Below, in pieces: positions 13,201 through 25,307 of a stretch of 64,000 nucleotides of DNA (positions are counted from its first letter, which is position 1; each line of letters begins with the position of its first letter). The translations under genes were made by a program, and so were the position numbers. The stretch is from Blepharisma japonicum (Eukaryota; Ciliophora; Heterotrichea; Heterotrichida; Blepharismidae). Where the stretch lies: positions 310,001-374,000 of the forward strand of contig CATKHK010000029.1 in the NCBI GenBank assembly GCA_949751835.1, written 5' to 3'. The notes beneath the pieces were generated by a model, which was given only the letters and a program-made list of their open reading frames with translations, searched no databases and had not been told where the DNA came from.

Positions 13201-16200
13201 GAAATTTATTCGATGGCTTCTTATAGAAAAATAATTACAATTAAAAAATTGATTTTTATGGTTATATTGGCATTATTATGCGGATTTATTATATTTTTAT
13301 TCAGTAATCCATTAGAGATAATCAATAATGAAGGTTTTACAGAAAATAAAGAGCTGTCATCAATACAAGTACTTTTAAATGTATATGGAGTAGTGCTTTT
13401 ATATTTTATCCCAAAAATAAATTCATATACAAGATACACTATTTTATCTTTATTTGCATCTATTTTGCTTATGGTTATAACACTAGAAGCAACTTCTTGG
13501 TCAAGTAATTATCCAAGATACGGGATATTAGATATTCTGAATTCAGCTCCAATAGTATTTTTGCAGATTTTCTTTGTACCACTAGTTTGCTTTGTGCCTA
13601 TTTGTTTATACAGAATGTTTAACCCTTTTTTAATTCAAAAACTTACCGTTATTTTAAATTTGTTTTACGAATCTAAGTCGTGGATTGAAAGCTACATAGG
13701 GAAACTTGGTGAAATTTACAAAGAAAGCAGCGATTTCAGTAAAAAAGGCGACATTAACGGATTTAATTTCAATAAATTTACCTTGAGGTTTAAATCTGAA
13801 TGTGCAGAAATAGGATATCAAACAGAAAAATCATATGAAGTTTTATTCAGCTATAGATTGTTCATTGTTTGTCGTTTTCTGAGCATTTTATCTCTTTTGT
13901 TTTCTTATATATGATACAGTAATCGAGGAGGTGAAAAATTCGAACTTCTTACGGCAATTTATTTGTCTATATATTTTATATTCATGATATTTTCTTGGAC
14001 ACCTGCTTTTGTATCACATTTAAAGCTATCTATGATACTCTTGAATTATTATGAAGCTTTACTGTTTTTTATAGGCTCGTTTGTATGTCAGATTTATGCC
14101 GCAGAAATTATGATCAGTTGGCCTATTATTTTATTCATTGTTGCATGTGCAGATTATTTTAATTCTTTAATCTTATCCTTTGCAGTATGTGTTGGTGCAT
14201 CAGTAATATCATTTATCGAGGTTAGTTCTCCTCCTATTTCTGCAAATAGCGCTTTAGAAGTATTTTTCAGTGGAACCCAATATACAATTATTTTATTTAC
14301 AGTTTGGATTTCTTCAGCAATTGTAGGATACAAATTAGAAATGAAAAGAAGAGAAAAATTCATTTTAATCAAAAAAGTTGAATCAGAGGTAGAAAAATCT
14401 AAACAAGTTTTAAGCTGCATTTTGCCCAGGTTTGTTAAAAATAGAGTAAAAAATGGGGTTAGATATATAGCTGAAGACCAAGGAATTGTTTCAGTGTTAT
14501 TTTGTGATATTTATAATTTTGATGAAATTGTGGAAATTTATACAGCTAATGAATTGGTAGCTCTTTTAGATAATATTTATAGGCAGTTTGATCATATATG
14601 CGAAATTGTTGGAGTCACTAAAGTTGAGACAGTAGGAAAAACTTATATGGCCTGCGCTGGAATAAAAGATAATGAAACTGAATTGGATGCTAATATAGCC
14701 TCAGTCTGTCATGCTAGAAGAGGAATTGAAATGGGAATGAGTATTTTAAAAGCAATTAAAAATATAAAATTGAAAAACGGTGAGCACTTAAAAGTAAAAA
14801 TCGGCTTGCATAGCGGGCCTGTTCTTGCTGGAGTTGTAGGATATCATAAACCTCAGTTTTCATTAGTTGGAGATACTGTAAATACTGCAAGTAGAATGGC
14901 AACAACTAATGTCGAAATAAATACAATACAAATATCTGAAGATTCATTCAACTTAATAGAAGATAAAAGTGAATTTTCATTCAGTCTTAAAAAAGTTAAT
15001 GCCAAAGGGAAAGGGCTAATAAACGTTTTTACTGTTAAAGAAAAAGAAATAACAGATCTTAATCGTTCTCCTCCATTATCTCCTAGCTTATGTGTTTCCT
15101 CTCAAATTAGAAATGCGATTAGCTTGACACTATCAAAAAGTAGTTTTATGGAAAAACAATACAGCATGGATTCAAAGAAAAGGTCTTTAATGATCCAAAA
15201 TTTTGATTTATTTGATCCTTCAGAACTATTTGAGAGAAGGGAAAGTGATATAATTGAGCCCATTAAATGCTTTTCATTTAAGTGCAAAGAAGGGGAAAAA
15301 GAGAAAATATTCAGACGTCAAGTGATAGGAAATAATTCATTATGCATTTATAGTGTCTTGATTGCAAGCTCTTTATGCAATTTTATTATGTTTTTAGTGA
15401 AGATAGGACATTTTATAAGCACTGAGGAATCTGATACAGGGTGCTTATACTTTTCAATAATGTTATTTGTTATATCATTTCTTTTTATGACACTCACCAT
15501 AGCATTAAAATGAATTTATTTGCATTGGTCATACCCATGAATTTTACAAATTTTTTATATTTTTATGACTTTTGCAACTTTAAATTTTTGGATTCTCGAT
15601 ACAAATGCACTTGAATTCATAAAATTTTCTTATTTAACGTTCATCCTACTCCTTTTAGCTCTTAGCTCATCCCTTTTCTTCAGGCGTTTGATAATCTCTA
15701 TTTTAGCTGAGTCTATTCCATCAATTATATTTATATCGTTTCTTGAAACAAATAATATGCTGCCCTATTTAGTAGTTTTGATATCAATCACAGTAATCAC
15801 CATTCATATAAATTATTTTAAAGAAAAAAACTTACGAATTATTTTCGCCTTTAAAGACTACGCGACTAAAGAATTAGAAAAAACTGAAAATTTATTGACT
15901 CAAATGATGCCTCCACATGTATATAAAAACTTAAAAGAAGAAATTGTGCAGACTGACTTTTTAAAAGATGTAACTCTTTTGTATGCAGATATTGCAGGCT
16001 TTACAGCGTGGTCTTCGAGTAGAAGTCCTGAGAGTGTTCTTGACATGCTATATGAGCTTTTCTGTCAATTTGATAGGAGATGTGTAGAATTTAATATATA
16101 CAAAGTTCATACTATTGGTGACTGCTATGTTGCTATGGGATATAAGGGTGAAGAAGGAAGAAATCCAGGAGAAGAGTGCTTTAATCTCATTAATTTTGCG

Positions 16201-16551
16201 ATTTCAATGGTAGAAATTATAGGCGAATTTAATTGCCAGCATTTTACAGAGCTAAATATGAGAATTGGCATACATACAGGAACTATTATAGGAGGAATCG
16301 CTGGAACAAATATCGTTAGATACGATATTTACGGAAGGGATGTATTAATAGCAAATAAAATGGAAAGCAATGGGATATCAGGGAAAATTGCTGTCAGCGA
16401 AGCAACTAAAAATTTGATTGAAAATTATAAGCCTGGATTTTTCAAGTTCAAGCTTCATAAAGAAATATCAATCTTTTCGATCAGAACTGATATTAAATCA
16501 TTTTTGATTGATGATGGAGATCTAGAAACATCGCAGAGTGTATCTGAGTAG
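10273..16551 (+). CDS. P4-ATPase-guanylyl cyclase fusion, copy 3
   Basis: A complete third copy of about 2092 residues (TGA = Trp). The ATG is directly preceded by an in-frame TAA and the gene ends at TAG. The layout matches copy 2: P4-ATPase-like start (TSRYNLFTFLPKSL), degenerate phosphorylation motif TDRSGTITK (Asp about 366), MSGEN (about 655) and IGDGSSDIGMI (about 852), membrane block, C1 (FCDIYNFDEI, VNTASRM), membrane block, C2 (YADIAGFTAW, HTIGDCY). C1 again has Lys at the second metal position (ETVGKTY). It lies only 195 bases downstream of copy 2 in the same direction, which fits tandem duplication. The copies diverge most in the ATPase cytoplasmic loop, the linker after C1 and the extreme C-terminus. 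Membrane guanylyl cyclase activity is inferred from motifs. Confidence 0.92.
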
Positions 16552-16748
16552 AGCTCCAAAAATAAATATTATGAGTAAATGATTGGTAAAGTGTAATAAA
16601 GTTCATATAATTTGATTAATATATTTTCAGACTGAATGATAAAATCTTTATAATTTGTTAAGATGCTATATATTTATATTTTGAAATCATTTTCAGAACT
16701 TGATGCTCATTTAATTATTGTCAAAAATTAATGGTCATAAAATCATAA

Positions 16749-17432
16749 ATGTCTGGACCAGATCTAAGAAATGTCACAAATTCCGATCTTTTTACCGAAG
16801 TAAAGCGCAGATTTGAGTGTTCATTCAAGCCCCAAAAACGAGTTATTATCACTGGCCCACCAGGTTCAGGGAAATGAACTCAAGCATCCAAACTAAGTGA
16901 AGAAAATTGCTGATGCCATTTAGCTGTAAGAGGCCCTTTATCAAGTGTTCGTGAAAATGCTGGATCAGAAGGAATCGATTCGATTGACACTCTTAAAACA
17001 AAATTAAAAGAGCCACAATGCAGTAGAGGAGCAGTCATTGATGGGTTTCCCCGAACTCCTTTTGAAGCTCAAGAACTTGATGCGTTCCTTGAAGAGAATA
17101 GTATGAAAATTGATAAGGTTATTGAGTTGAATGCGACTGATAATATTCTTGCTGAAAGAATTACAGGAAAAAGAGTCCATTTGCCAAGTAATAGAAGATA
17201 TCATATTAAATATAATCCTCCAAAAGCACCTGACGTAGATGATATTACTGGAGAGCCTTTGGTTCAAAGAGATGTGGATAATTTAGAAACTTTAAATAAA
17301 AGACTTGAGGAATACAAAGAAAACACAATAAATACAATGAGCTATTATACAAGTAAAGGGATTTTGGCCAATATTAACGCAGATCAAAGCTTTGAAAACG
17401 TTTGGAAAGATATTTTACAAAATTTGAAATAA
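16749..17432 (+). CDS. divergent adenylate kinase-like protein
   Basis: A 227-residue protein with the adenylate/nucleoside-monophosphate kinase fold: P-loop near residue 37, DGFPRT near 97, LID segment (RITGKRVH, RRYHIKYNPPK, DDITGEP) and the conserved C-terminal helix. Normal members phosphorylate AMP with ATP. Several key places differ. The P-loop reads GPPGSGKWTQ with a TGA (Trp) where Gly is standard. The AMP-site segment usually written LATGDMLR reads LAVRGPLSS. About a dozen residues are missing between it and DGFPRT. The P-loop Lys and LID arginines remain. It may be a weakly active or non-catalytic paralogue. No 15/16-nt intron explains the differences. Confidence 0.8.
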
Positions 17433-17542
17433 ATTAATTAAAATTGGTAATTGATGATGAGATAATGTATTGAGTAGTGCTGATATTATAAATGATGAGT
17501 ATGAAATGAATTAGAAGGAGTTGTTAAGATGTAGGAGTAGCG

Positions 17543-18169
17543 TTATTTAGCCTGACCTGGATTTTGACGATTAGGAGATGCTGATTTTCTCTCCGCCAGG
17601 GGTGAAGGAGATCTCCGGCTTCTATGGCTTGAAGAATTTCTATATTTACTTGAAGCACCTTCAGGCCCACAATAAGCACCAGGAGTAGGGACATGTGGCT
17701 TGCTTCTTCGAGCTCTTTCCACTCTAATAGTCTTTCCTTGCAATTCTGATTTATCTTTAGTTTTTATTGCCTCTTCTGCATCTTCCGTATTTTCAAAGGT
17801 CACAAATCCAAATCTCCGTGATTCCTTTGTAAAAGGATCTTTAATAATTCTCATGTCTAAAATGGTCCCAAGATTGGAGAAGAGCTCTTTTAGGTCGTTT
17901 TCTGTCGTTTCCGATGCAAGATTTGAGATATAAATGTTATTACCTGGATTTGCATCAGGATGGCCAGGAGGTGGGTTTGAAATTCCTCCATGTCGTGGAG
18001 GAGAACGATGTCGCCGATGGTAAGACCTGTCATAATCATCGTATCTATCTCGGCTGTGGCGATGACGATGACGGTGACGGCTGTAGGAATGATCACGGCT
18101 TGAAGAACGTCTATGACGCCTTTCATAAGAACTGCTTCTTGAATAGCTTCTTTTCCTGGGACTTCTCAT
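17543..18169 (-). CDS. SR-type RNA-binding protein with one RRM (Tra2-like layout)
   Basis: 208 residues. An N-terminal Arg/Ser/His-rich tail (residues 1-60) is followed by one RRM (about 78-153) with RNP2 NIYISNL and RNP1 RRFGFVTF, then a short RS-rich C-terminus. An RRM between two RS tails is the layout of transformer-2-type splicing regulators, so a role in pre-mRNA splicing in the nucleus is likely. Which splicing factor this equals is not certain. It reads without introns to a TAA and is divergent from the seven-TM gene that starts at 18250. Confidence 0.85.
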   Translation of the reverse strand: MRSPRKRSYSRSSSYERRHRRSSSRDHSYSRHRHRHRHSRDRYDDYDRSYHRRHRSPPRHGGISNPPPGHPDANPGNNIYISNLASETTENDLKELFSNLGTILDMRIIKDPFTKESRRFGFVTFENTEDAEEAIKTKDKSELQGKTIRVERARRSKPHVPTPGAYCGPEGASSKYRNSSSHRSRRSPSPLAERKSASPNRQNPGQAK

Positions 18170-18249
18170 TTTTATTAAAGTATATTTTTAATTAGAAAAA
18201 CTTTCATATAGAAATGCTCAAGATTTTTCTTTAATTTAGTCTATAAATA

Positions 18250-19503
18250 ATGGATAACTATAAAATGATTATGACTTCATTATTTTATTTAATTGTATTC
18301 TCTTGTGCAGCCTTTAGCAAATCTATCAGCACCATAGTCAGCATTTCTAAACAAAATCGATGGGCTTACTTATCAAAGTTCAATTTGGGGCCTGAAATAG
18401 GATATTGGCAGCTACGAGCAAAATTAGTGAATCCTATAGCTTCTGACAGCATTGCTTTAGAAGTGATGACACACATTGACTATGAATGAGATTCCATCAA
18501 TCAGCTTGTCTTCTGCCAACAATATGATAAAGAGGAAGCAAGAGAAAAAACTTTGAGTTTACTCCCAAATGGAGATTGAACAGATTTCACTTATGGTGAA
18601 CTTGCCAGAAATGTGTTTCCCCATACTTGGCTTTTTACTATCTCATCATGCAATAGCACACTTCAAGGAAAGTACAAAGTAAAAGTAGAGCTCTCCATTC
18701 AAACAGAGAGTGGATCACATATTTCATATGAATCTTATTTTTTGACATACTTATACCCGGCGATTGGCATCTTATTTTCAATTGCATTTATTCAATGCTT
18801 TATCAATTTACAAAATTATTTGCAGCAGACAGACAAAATTGAGAAAAAAATATTTTTGCTGTGCTTAACAATAGGTATCGAGCTTCTTGGGATTATTTCA
18901 GAAATTACACATTTATGATTATATTCATATAATGGTATTGGCATAGAAATATTGTCTTTATTTTCACAATTCTGTGAATTCTTATCCCAGCTCCTATTTA
19001 TTACTCTGCTAATTTTAATTGCAACTGGATGGGGAATAAAGCATGAAGAATTTCCAGAATCAGAAACATTTTTACCTATCGGGATGTTGATGCTCTTTAT
19101 TCACATCGTTATAATTGGATACTCAAAAGCACATAATGAAGATCCCGGAAAAATTTCAATATATGATGGGATGCCAGGAACAATTTTGTTTATTTTTAGG
19201 CTTTCATTTTGAATTTTTTTCTTGTATTGTGCAGCAAACTTATATCAACAAGTCAAAGCTAAAACTCGTACTTTTCTTATTAGTTTTATCATATTTGGGT
19301 CAATTTATTTTATTTCTGTGCCACTCTTTGTGGTGATGTCGTGGCAAATACCTAAATATCATCGCTGGTTTTTTATTATTTCCTCAACTTTATGCACACA
19401 CTTTATGGGATATTTAGTGATTATGTGCCAGTTTAGCTCTAAAGGTTCGTATTATAAAATATCAAACCTTTCGAGCAATGTACTTCCTGGAAAGGATCTT
19501 TAA
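18250..19503 (+). CDS. seven-TM protein, GPR180/TMEM145-like (GOST family)
   Basis: 417 residues with several TGA-Trp codons. A hydrophobic signal sequence comes first. Next is a lumenal or extracellular domain of about 150 residues that opens with RWAYLSKFNLGPEIG, resembling the start of the GPR180/TMEM145 ectodomain. About seven hydrophobic segments follow (roughly residues 165-400), then a short cytosolic tail. Members of this family are membrane proteins of the Golgi or cell surface; the ligand here is unknown. No intron is needed. The call rests on ectodomain start plus topology, so a related GOST protein is possible. Confidence 0.7.
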
Positions 19504-19789
19504 AAACTAGAATGTCCACAATAATTAATCTTTCTAATCCATTAAATAAATTAACAGTTTCTATTCAGGAATTTGAAAAATAATTAGCACCTTCTTCCCA
19601 AACGAGGAAAGCTGAGCTGTTCTACACAACCTAGCGACCCTCTTTTTACTAAATTTAGAGCATCCTCAAGTCTACAATTAATGACAGTTTCTCTGCCGTT
19701 AATTGTGAAAATATTGATAATATAAAATTAGATTTATCATCATTAGAGTTAATTTCACTAATAAAATATTTTATTAAATAACCAATTAA

Positions 19790-20191
19790 TTATGCTTTAT
19801 TTCTTTTTATTGACTTTCTTTTAGGTTTGGCTTTAGATAATGCTGATTCCAGTTCTGAAATTAATTTATTTTTGTTTCTAACCTCGTCTTCAGTTTTATT
19901 AAGCATCGCTTCAAGCTCATACACTCTTGTCCTTAACACATCATTTTGGTCTAATACCTCTCTTAAAGCATCTTGAAGAACTTTAGTGTATTGATCGTGT
20001 CCTTTACATAGAGGGCAGGCTTGATTTTCAATTTGAGCTTTTATAATTGAATCTCTAATTGATTGGCTTTCTAATAAAAGCTGAGACTCAGATATTCCAC
20101 TGACATTTTCTTTTCCTGAAAGGCTTGCTGATGCAAAGGCTTTTCTTTGTCTGGAGGTGCTTGAAGATACCTTTGAGCTTTGAGAAGACAT
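19790..20191 (-). CDS. small coiled-coil protein with a CPLC motif
   Basis: A 133-residue protein of unknown function. The first 45 residues are Ser-rich. Residues about 58-63 contain CPLCKG, half of a possible zinc site, followed by a heptad-rich coiled coil (about 68-120) and a Lys/Arg-rich tail. It starts at ATG and ends at TAA. It could be a cytoskeletal or centrosomal adaptor, but nothing in the sequence decides this. Confidence 0.6.
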   Translation of the reverse strand: MSSQSSKVSSSTSRQRKAFASASLSGKENVSGISESQLLLESQSIRDSIIKAQIENQACPLCKGHDQYTKVLQDALREVLDQNDVLRTRVYELEAMLNKTEDEVRNKNKLISELESALSKAKPKRKSIKRNKA

Positions 20192-20559
20192 CTGGGGGCT
20201 ATAATTTATTTAAATTTGAATTTCTTATATACACTCTAATTTTGGAATAATTAAAATGACTAATATTTTACAATTAAAAAGGATTATTTTCTTTATAGCA
20301 CTCATACAAAAAAATGTTTTATAAAGAGAATTTTGTTATAAAATTTAGACGTATTTAAAAAATACAATCAGAGTTTGCAAGTCACTTAATGCACAATATA
20401 TAAGATTAATTATTATTATTATTATTATTTGAGTGAATAAAAATTCAGGAAGCATTTAAATGATCATTAAAGTGATTTAAGTTATTTCTTTCTATTATAT
20501 TTATAAACTGTTCTTTCCGTTATTTCATCCAAATACTTCATTTTGCTTTGTAATAAATA
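20192..20559. other. intergenic with ATT microsatellite
   Basis: A divergent promoter region of 368 bases, very AT-rich. It contains a run of about seven ATT/TTA units at 20408-20430. No RNA gene or open frame was seen. Confidence 0.5.
20408..20430. repeat. (ATT)n microsatellite
   Basis: About seven consecutive ATT units in the shared upstream region of the genes at 19790 and 20560. Confidence 0.8.
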
Positions 20560-20940
20560 ATGGGCTGTTGCCAAGCTTCTAGCATCATCAAGGAAGTTGA
20601 GGTGGTAATAAATAAAGACGAGAATCTAACACAAGGTCCAGATTTAACTATTAAGTCACAAATAAATGATGATAAAGAAGATATCATCATTGATGAAGGA
20701 ACTCTTTTTAGCGATGACGTAAATGAAATAATAACTTTCAAAACCCATCGAAATGATATCGAGCCTTATAATCGTGAACAATTACTTGCAGCTGCGCAAT
20801 ATGTAAGTAAAAATGCTATTCATAAGCTTATGGAAAGAAAAAAGGCAGAAAAAAGATTGCTGAAATTGAAAACAATTGATATTGATACAAAAGCATTTTT
20901 ACAGTCAGCGTTTTTATCTAAAATTACTAAGGAAAAATAA
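20560..20940 (+). CDS. small acylation-signal protein (MGCC start)
   Basis: 126 residues with no recognised domain. The N-terminus MGCCQASS fits an N-myristoylation site followed by two cysteines for palmitoylation, so membrane anchoring at the cytosolic face is likely. The middle is acidic and the C-terminal third is a basic helix. The start is fixed by the acylation motif. The function is unknown; such proteins often act as kinase, G-protein or ciliary-membrane adaptors. Confidence 0.65.
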   Translation: MGCCQASSIIKEVEVVINKDENLTQGPDLTIKSQINDDKEDIIIDEGTLFSDDVNEIITFKTHRNDIEPYNREQLLAAAQYVSKNAIHKLMERKKAEKRLLKLKTIDIDTKAFLQSAFLSKITKEK

Positions 20941-21133
20941 AATCAAATTAATTTTTTGTTATAATAATCATCATATATAGTAAAATTTAATATGCAAAAT
21001 ATTAGCTTAAATTTATAAATTTTCATAATAAACAATAAAGCAAGCCAAATGATCATAATCAAAAAAGGTAGCTCTCTTAAATATTTAAATAAATCATTAA
21101 ATTCTTGGTTTTTGAAAATTAATAAACATATAA

Positions 21134-23195
21134 ATGGATTGCATTCACCTTCAAATCTCCCAAATTTCTAATCTGAAAATAAACCAAGCAATAGCTTTAA
21201 GCACTGTAAGATCAGAAAGCATTACCCATTTGCCTCTCAGAAAAGACCAACAGTTGCATATTTTAGATAGAAGGGAGTTATGGTCCTGAGCAATGGACTC
21301 GTCTGGAAACAAAGGTTGGGTTCCTAATACTTTTCTAAAGTTCACTGAGACTAGCGTTACAAAAAACAATAATCTTAGCCCAGAGTTCATTGTCGACTGT
21401 ACACTTTCACATGATTTTCAATCAATTGTGTTTCAATCTTCTGAAGACCAAAGTGGTATTGTTTTTAGCTCTTCAAGCATTATCACATTTGAAAATTTTA
21501 GCTGAGACGATAATCTTTTGCTGACACTTAAAAGTCAAAATGCAGTTATTGGGCAGTCCTTGCATAAACTGTCTGATATTCAAAGCCAAGCATCAGAAAG
21601 TGACGATTTTTCTACTGTTGTCAAATTCAGTTTACAAAAATATGCAATTGCTTCATGTGAAATGCACATAAGGCTTTCAATAAATAAGCCGCTTTCTAAA
21701 TCAGATAGTATCGAAACAAGCCTATCTCCAAAGCTAGTGCAATTACCTGTTCCGGATTTATTTGCTGGAGAATTAATTTTAGATTCATACTCCGGTGTGG
21801 CAAGTTGCCGGTGCTTGAAATTGGAAGGCATGTTTTATCTAACTAATTATAGGATTTTATTTATGGCTCCATCAGAGTATCTTTATTTCTTTGAAGTCCA
21901 TATTTACTGCATAGATTCCTTTGAATCCTTAGGCAACGTTATAAAAGTAATTGCTATAAAGGTTTATGCAAAAGATTCAAGAGTAATTGATTATATTTTT
22001 GACTCTCCTTCCGCAGTTGAATCATTTAATGAACGCTACACACCTGATTATGGCAGCTCTTTTTGTTTTCGCTATTATCAAGCTTTAGAACAGCCTCGTG
22101 ATTTTGGCTGGGATGTATATGATCCAATACGCGTAAATTTTATGATAGGAGTTCACTCGCCTAGGAGCTTTTGAAGGAGGACAGTTAAAAGTGACACATA
22201 TCAATAGTGACTATTTAATGTGTGATTCTTACCCCACAACTCTGATTGAGCCTTCTTATATATCTACTGAAGAACTAATCAGCATAAGTAAGTTCAGAAG
22301 CAGAAGCAGGATACCAACAGTTTGCTGGTATAGACGTGGAGTAACTTTATACAGAAGTAGCCAGCCTTTAGTCGGCGTTTTATCTTATCGATGCAAAGAA
22401 GATGAAGATTTGATAACAAAGTGTAATATCACATATATTTTTGATGCTCGGCCTAAAATGAATGCAAAAGCCAACAAAGCTGCAGGAAAAGGATATGAGC
22501 TAACAGCTTATTATCCTAGCTCAACCATTTTGTTTTTAAAAATTCACAATATCCATAAAGTCCAACAAAGTTTCCATGCCCTTAATCAGCTTTATGAAAA
22601 AGAAGATGGATTTTTCGAAGCTCTTCACAACTCCAGATGACTTCATCACCTAAAAACTCTTCTTGTCGCAGGCAAAGCTGCCGCTGATTACATGGTTTAT
22701 GAGCATGCCAATATTTTAGTGCATTGCAGTGATGGCTGGGATCGAACATCTCAGATTACCTCAATTGCTCAGCTTTTACTCGACCCCTTTTATAGGACGT
22801 TTCACGGTTTCCAAGTCTTGATCTCAAAAGAATGACTTTCTTTTGGGCACAGGTTTAGAGACAGGTCACAAAAAGGTGGCTCTCCTATTTTTGTCCAATT
22901 TTTAGACGCAGTTCATCAGATTCTTAGACAGTGACCACGAGAGTTCCAGTTCACGAATAAATATTTGCTGTTTCTAGCAGATTCACTTTATTCTGGACTT
23001 TTTGGGACTTTTATGTCAAATTGTGAAAAAGGATCAGAAGAATTTAGGCATCATACACTATCTGTGTGGTCTATGGAAAGAGATGAATTCATATCAAAAG
23101 ATTATAAACAGACCCATTATGAAATTTTGCCAATTCTTACACAAGTGCCTGATTTGGAGATTTGGGAGTATTTTACAAGGTGGCAATTGTATTAG
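21134..23195 (+). CDS. myotubularin-family phosphoinositide 3-phosphatase
   Basis: About 681 residues after removing a 16-nt intron at 22133-22148. The ATG at 21134 follows directly on an in-frame TAA. The N-terminal part has a GRAM/PH-like region (about 200-330), then the myotubularin core: YDPIR joined across the intron to EFTRLG, then INSDYLMCDSYP, and catalytic HCSDGWDRTSQ with Cys526 and Arg532. The CX5R motif is intact, so it should dephosphorylate PI3P and PI(3,5)P2 on endosomal membranes. The first 100 residues contain GNKGWVPNTFLKF, which resembles an SH3-type end. Without splicing, the frame hits a TAG soon after the junction. Confidence 0.93.
22133..22148 (+). other. 16-nt GT-AG intron
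   Basis: The sequence gtaaattttatgatag. Its removal shifts the frame so that myotubularin homology continues from YDPIR to EFTRLG. Without removal the residues do not match the family. Confidence 0.93.
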
Positions 23196-23268
23196 ATATA
23201 AATAGATTTTTAAATAGAAATCGTATTTTAAGCAATGGATCAAAAGCTTTTGATAATGATTAATAGTT

Positions 23269-24610
23269 TTAGTGTGTTAATTCACCACTCAACATGCTAA
23301 CTAATCCCTCATAATGCAGTTCGTTGTTAAGGTTATGAACTTTATCATTGTTCGTCCTTTTTAAATCTTGTTTTACAAACACCATGCACAATCCTCCAAG
23401 TAGGATCCCAGAAGAGCATATGATGCCAACAATTATTGCTTGATTTGATAACAAATAAGAAAGCCCTACTTCAGCTATCCCAACAATCTGTCCTCCTCAA
23501 TTCAAAAACCCTCCACTCATGGCTTCTCCAATTGGAAATGTTACTTCACATACAAATTCAAAAGATACTGGGAGGATTGGCATCAATAGCAATCCAAGCA
23601 CTGAAGCAAAAATTGCTGATCACAATGTGGATTCTAAGGGCAAGACTGCTAAAAATGCAACTATTCCTCCAAGCGATCCAAAAGCAATAACTAAACAGCT
23701 TATTCGATATCTCTGAGTTGCTGCTACGATTCCTCCTGCAATTCCAGAGCCAACTAACCCAAAAATGATGACAAGAGCTCCAAATAAACTGTTATCAGAT
23801 GAGGAAAACCCATAAGGCTTGCTGATTTGGTCAAGTAAAGTTGCAAATGCATTGAGTGCTCCTTGTCCCATGCCGAAGAAAATAAATAGCATGATGAAAT
23901 TTTTATTTTTGAATAATTGCTTCATTGAAGGGAGGAATTCTTCTCTTTTCATGTCTGCGGAATTGCTTGGAGGAGTTTTAGGTTTCGATTTAAAAAATAT
24001 GATGCAACTTATAAATACAGCAGTAGAGAGGCAGGCTTCTACAAGCATTAAATTTCCAATTTCTTCTTTCGATTTGCTACTCGTAACAATAATACCTGGC
24101 AGGCCAAAGCCAATAGCTATACCTATTGGGTTTGATACAGATCCAATTGTTGTTGCAATTGCTCTCTATTTAGATTTTTACTGTGTTCGGTCTAAACCAA
24201 AATGCAGCAAGCTTAGCAGGAGCATTCAAAAGAAACGGCTGCCCTATTCCACCCAAAATGCTTCCAACTAAAATGCTTCAAAAGTTATCATAAGCACCCA
24301 CATGAAATCAAGCTCCTAATGTAGTGATGCCAATTCCAATTATTGTCTACTTAAAAAATACTCCTGCTTTTAAGCCATAGGTATCAAGAATGTAATTGGA
24401 AGGGAAAACCAGAGGAATATAGGCAATCATATATACTAACGAGCACAATGCAACAGCAAAGGTGCTAACATCATAGGTCTAATCGTATTTTACTTTGCTT
24501 ATAACGGAGGTAATAGAAGAACAAGTAATTCAAACCATTGCATTCATCGCTTCAGCTAGGCAATAAAGTAGCAAAATAACCCATCTATACTTATATTCCT
24601 GGAATTCCAT
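23269..24610 (-). CDS. FLVCR-like MFS transporter, copy 1
   Basis: A 431-residue, 12-TM-type major facilitator assembled from four exons. Three introns (24479-24493, 24347-24361, 24166-24181) are removed and TGA is read as Trp. The start is MEFQEYKYRWVILLLYC. Diagnostic segments resemble FLVCR/heme-choline type exporters: NAMVWITCSS in TM1, LGAWFHVG, GQPFLLNAPAKLAAFWF and NPIGIAIGFGLP. FLVCR proteins carry heme, choline or ethanolamine; the substrate here cannot be told. The gene ends at TAA with a charged cytosolic tail. It is a tandem duplicate of the gene at 25308-26716, with introns at the same three positions, and this copy is intact. Confidence 0.88.
24166..24181 (-). other. 16-nt GT-AG intron 3 of transporter copy 1
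   Basis: Coding-strand sequence gtaaaaatctaaatag. Removal joins FRPNT to RAIATTIG in frame. The equivalent intron in copy 2 is 15 nt. Confidence 0.92.
24347..24361 (-). other. 15-nt GT-AG intron 2 of transporter copy 1
   Basis: Coding-strand sequence gtattttttaagtag. It has the same position as in copy 2 but has diverged, and it contains an in-frame TAG if retained. Confidence 0.92.
24479..24493 (-). other. 15-nt GT-AG intron 1 of transporter copy 1
   Basis: Coding-strand sequence gtaaaatacgattag, identical to intron 1 of the second copy. Removal avoids an in-frame TAG. Confidence 0.92.
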
Positions 24611-25307
24611 TTATTAGTAATATTGTTGCAACATACAGACTCTGCAAATTCAAAACTATCAAATTTTATTTCATTTGCTGAATTTCTGCCACGATTTGAT
24701 CTATTGATACTTGCCGAGCATAAACCTATTCTACCCCAACCATTCTGCCAATTCTTGAATATAATAAATAATAAAGAAACTGTGATTTACAATTTGTTGC
24801 TTAAATAGATTAGCAGCAGATTTATAGATATATATGATGTCTTATTTTTATCTCTATTCTGCAGGCTCCCTCAATTATTTATATATATCTGTTGTTTTTA
24901 GTACTGATTTGTGAATAATATAAGATTATGTATTGAAAAATTGGGATTTACGAGGCTGCGACTATTTTATTAGATTTGTGACTATTTTTATATACAAATA
25001 AAGAGTTTAAAAGATTAATCTTGTATGCTAAAATCTTTATTTGATTCCACTATGGGCTCCATGCTACTATAAATCTTATTTTATATTATTGCAAAGGATA
25101 GGTAGGATGTAGGTGAAAAAGGTTAAGCACTTGACCAACCAGTAATTATTTTCAGATTGTCTTGAAAACCAAAATAAAACTCTAGTGAAAGTAAAAAATG
25201 ATGCAATTGCCAATTTTCAGCAAATTTTTTAATTGTCTAAATTCGATCAAGAAGCATTGCTAATATTAAATAGGTATAATGAGTAAAATAACTACTCAAA
25301 ACTATAG
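24611..25307. other. intergenic between the two transporter copies
   Basis: 697 AT-rich bases. Short open frames are present, but none has recognisable protein features. No RNA gene was seen. Confidence 0.5.

Noticed and set aside
16920-16950. A 20-nt GT-AG segment in the adenylate kinase as intron
   Set aside because: Removal breaks the frame and does not recover the missing AMP-site residues.
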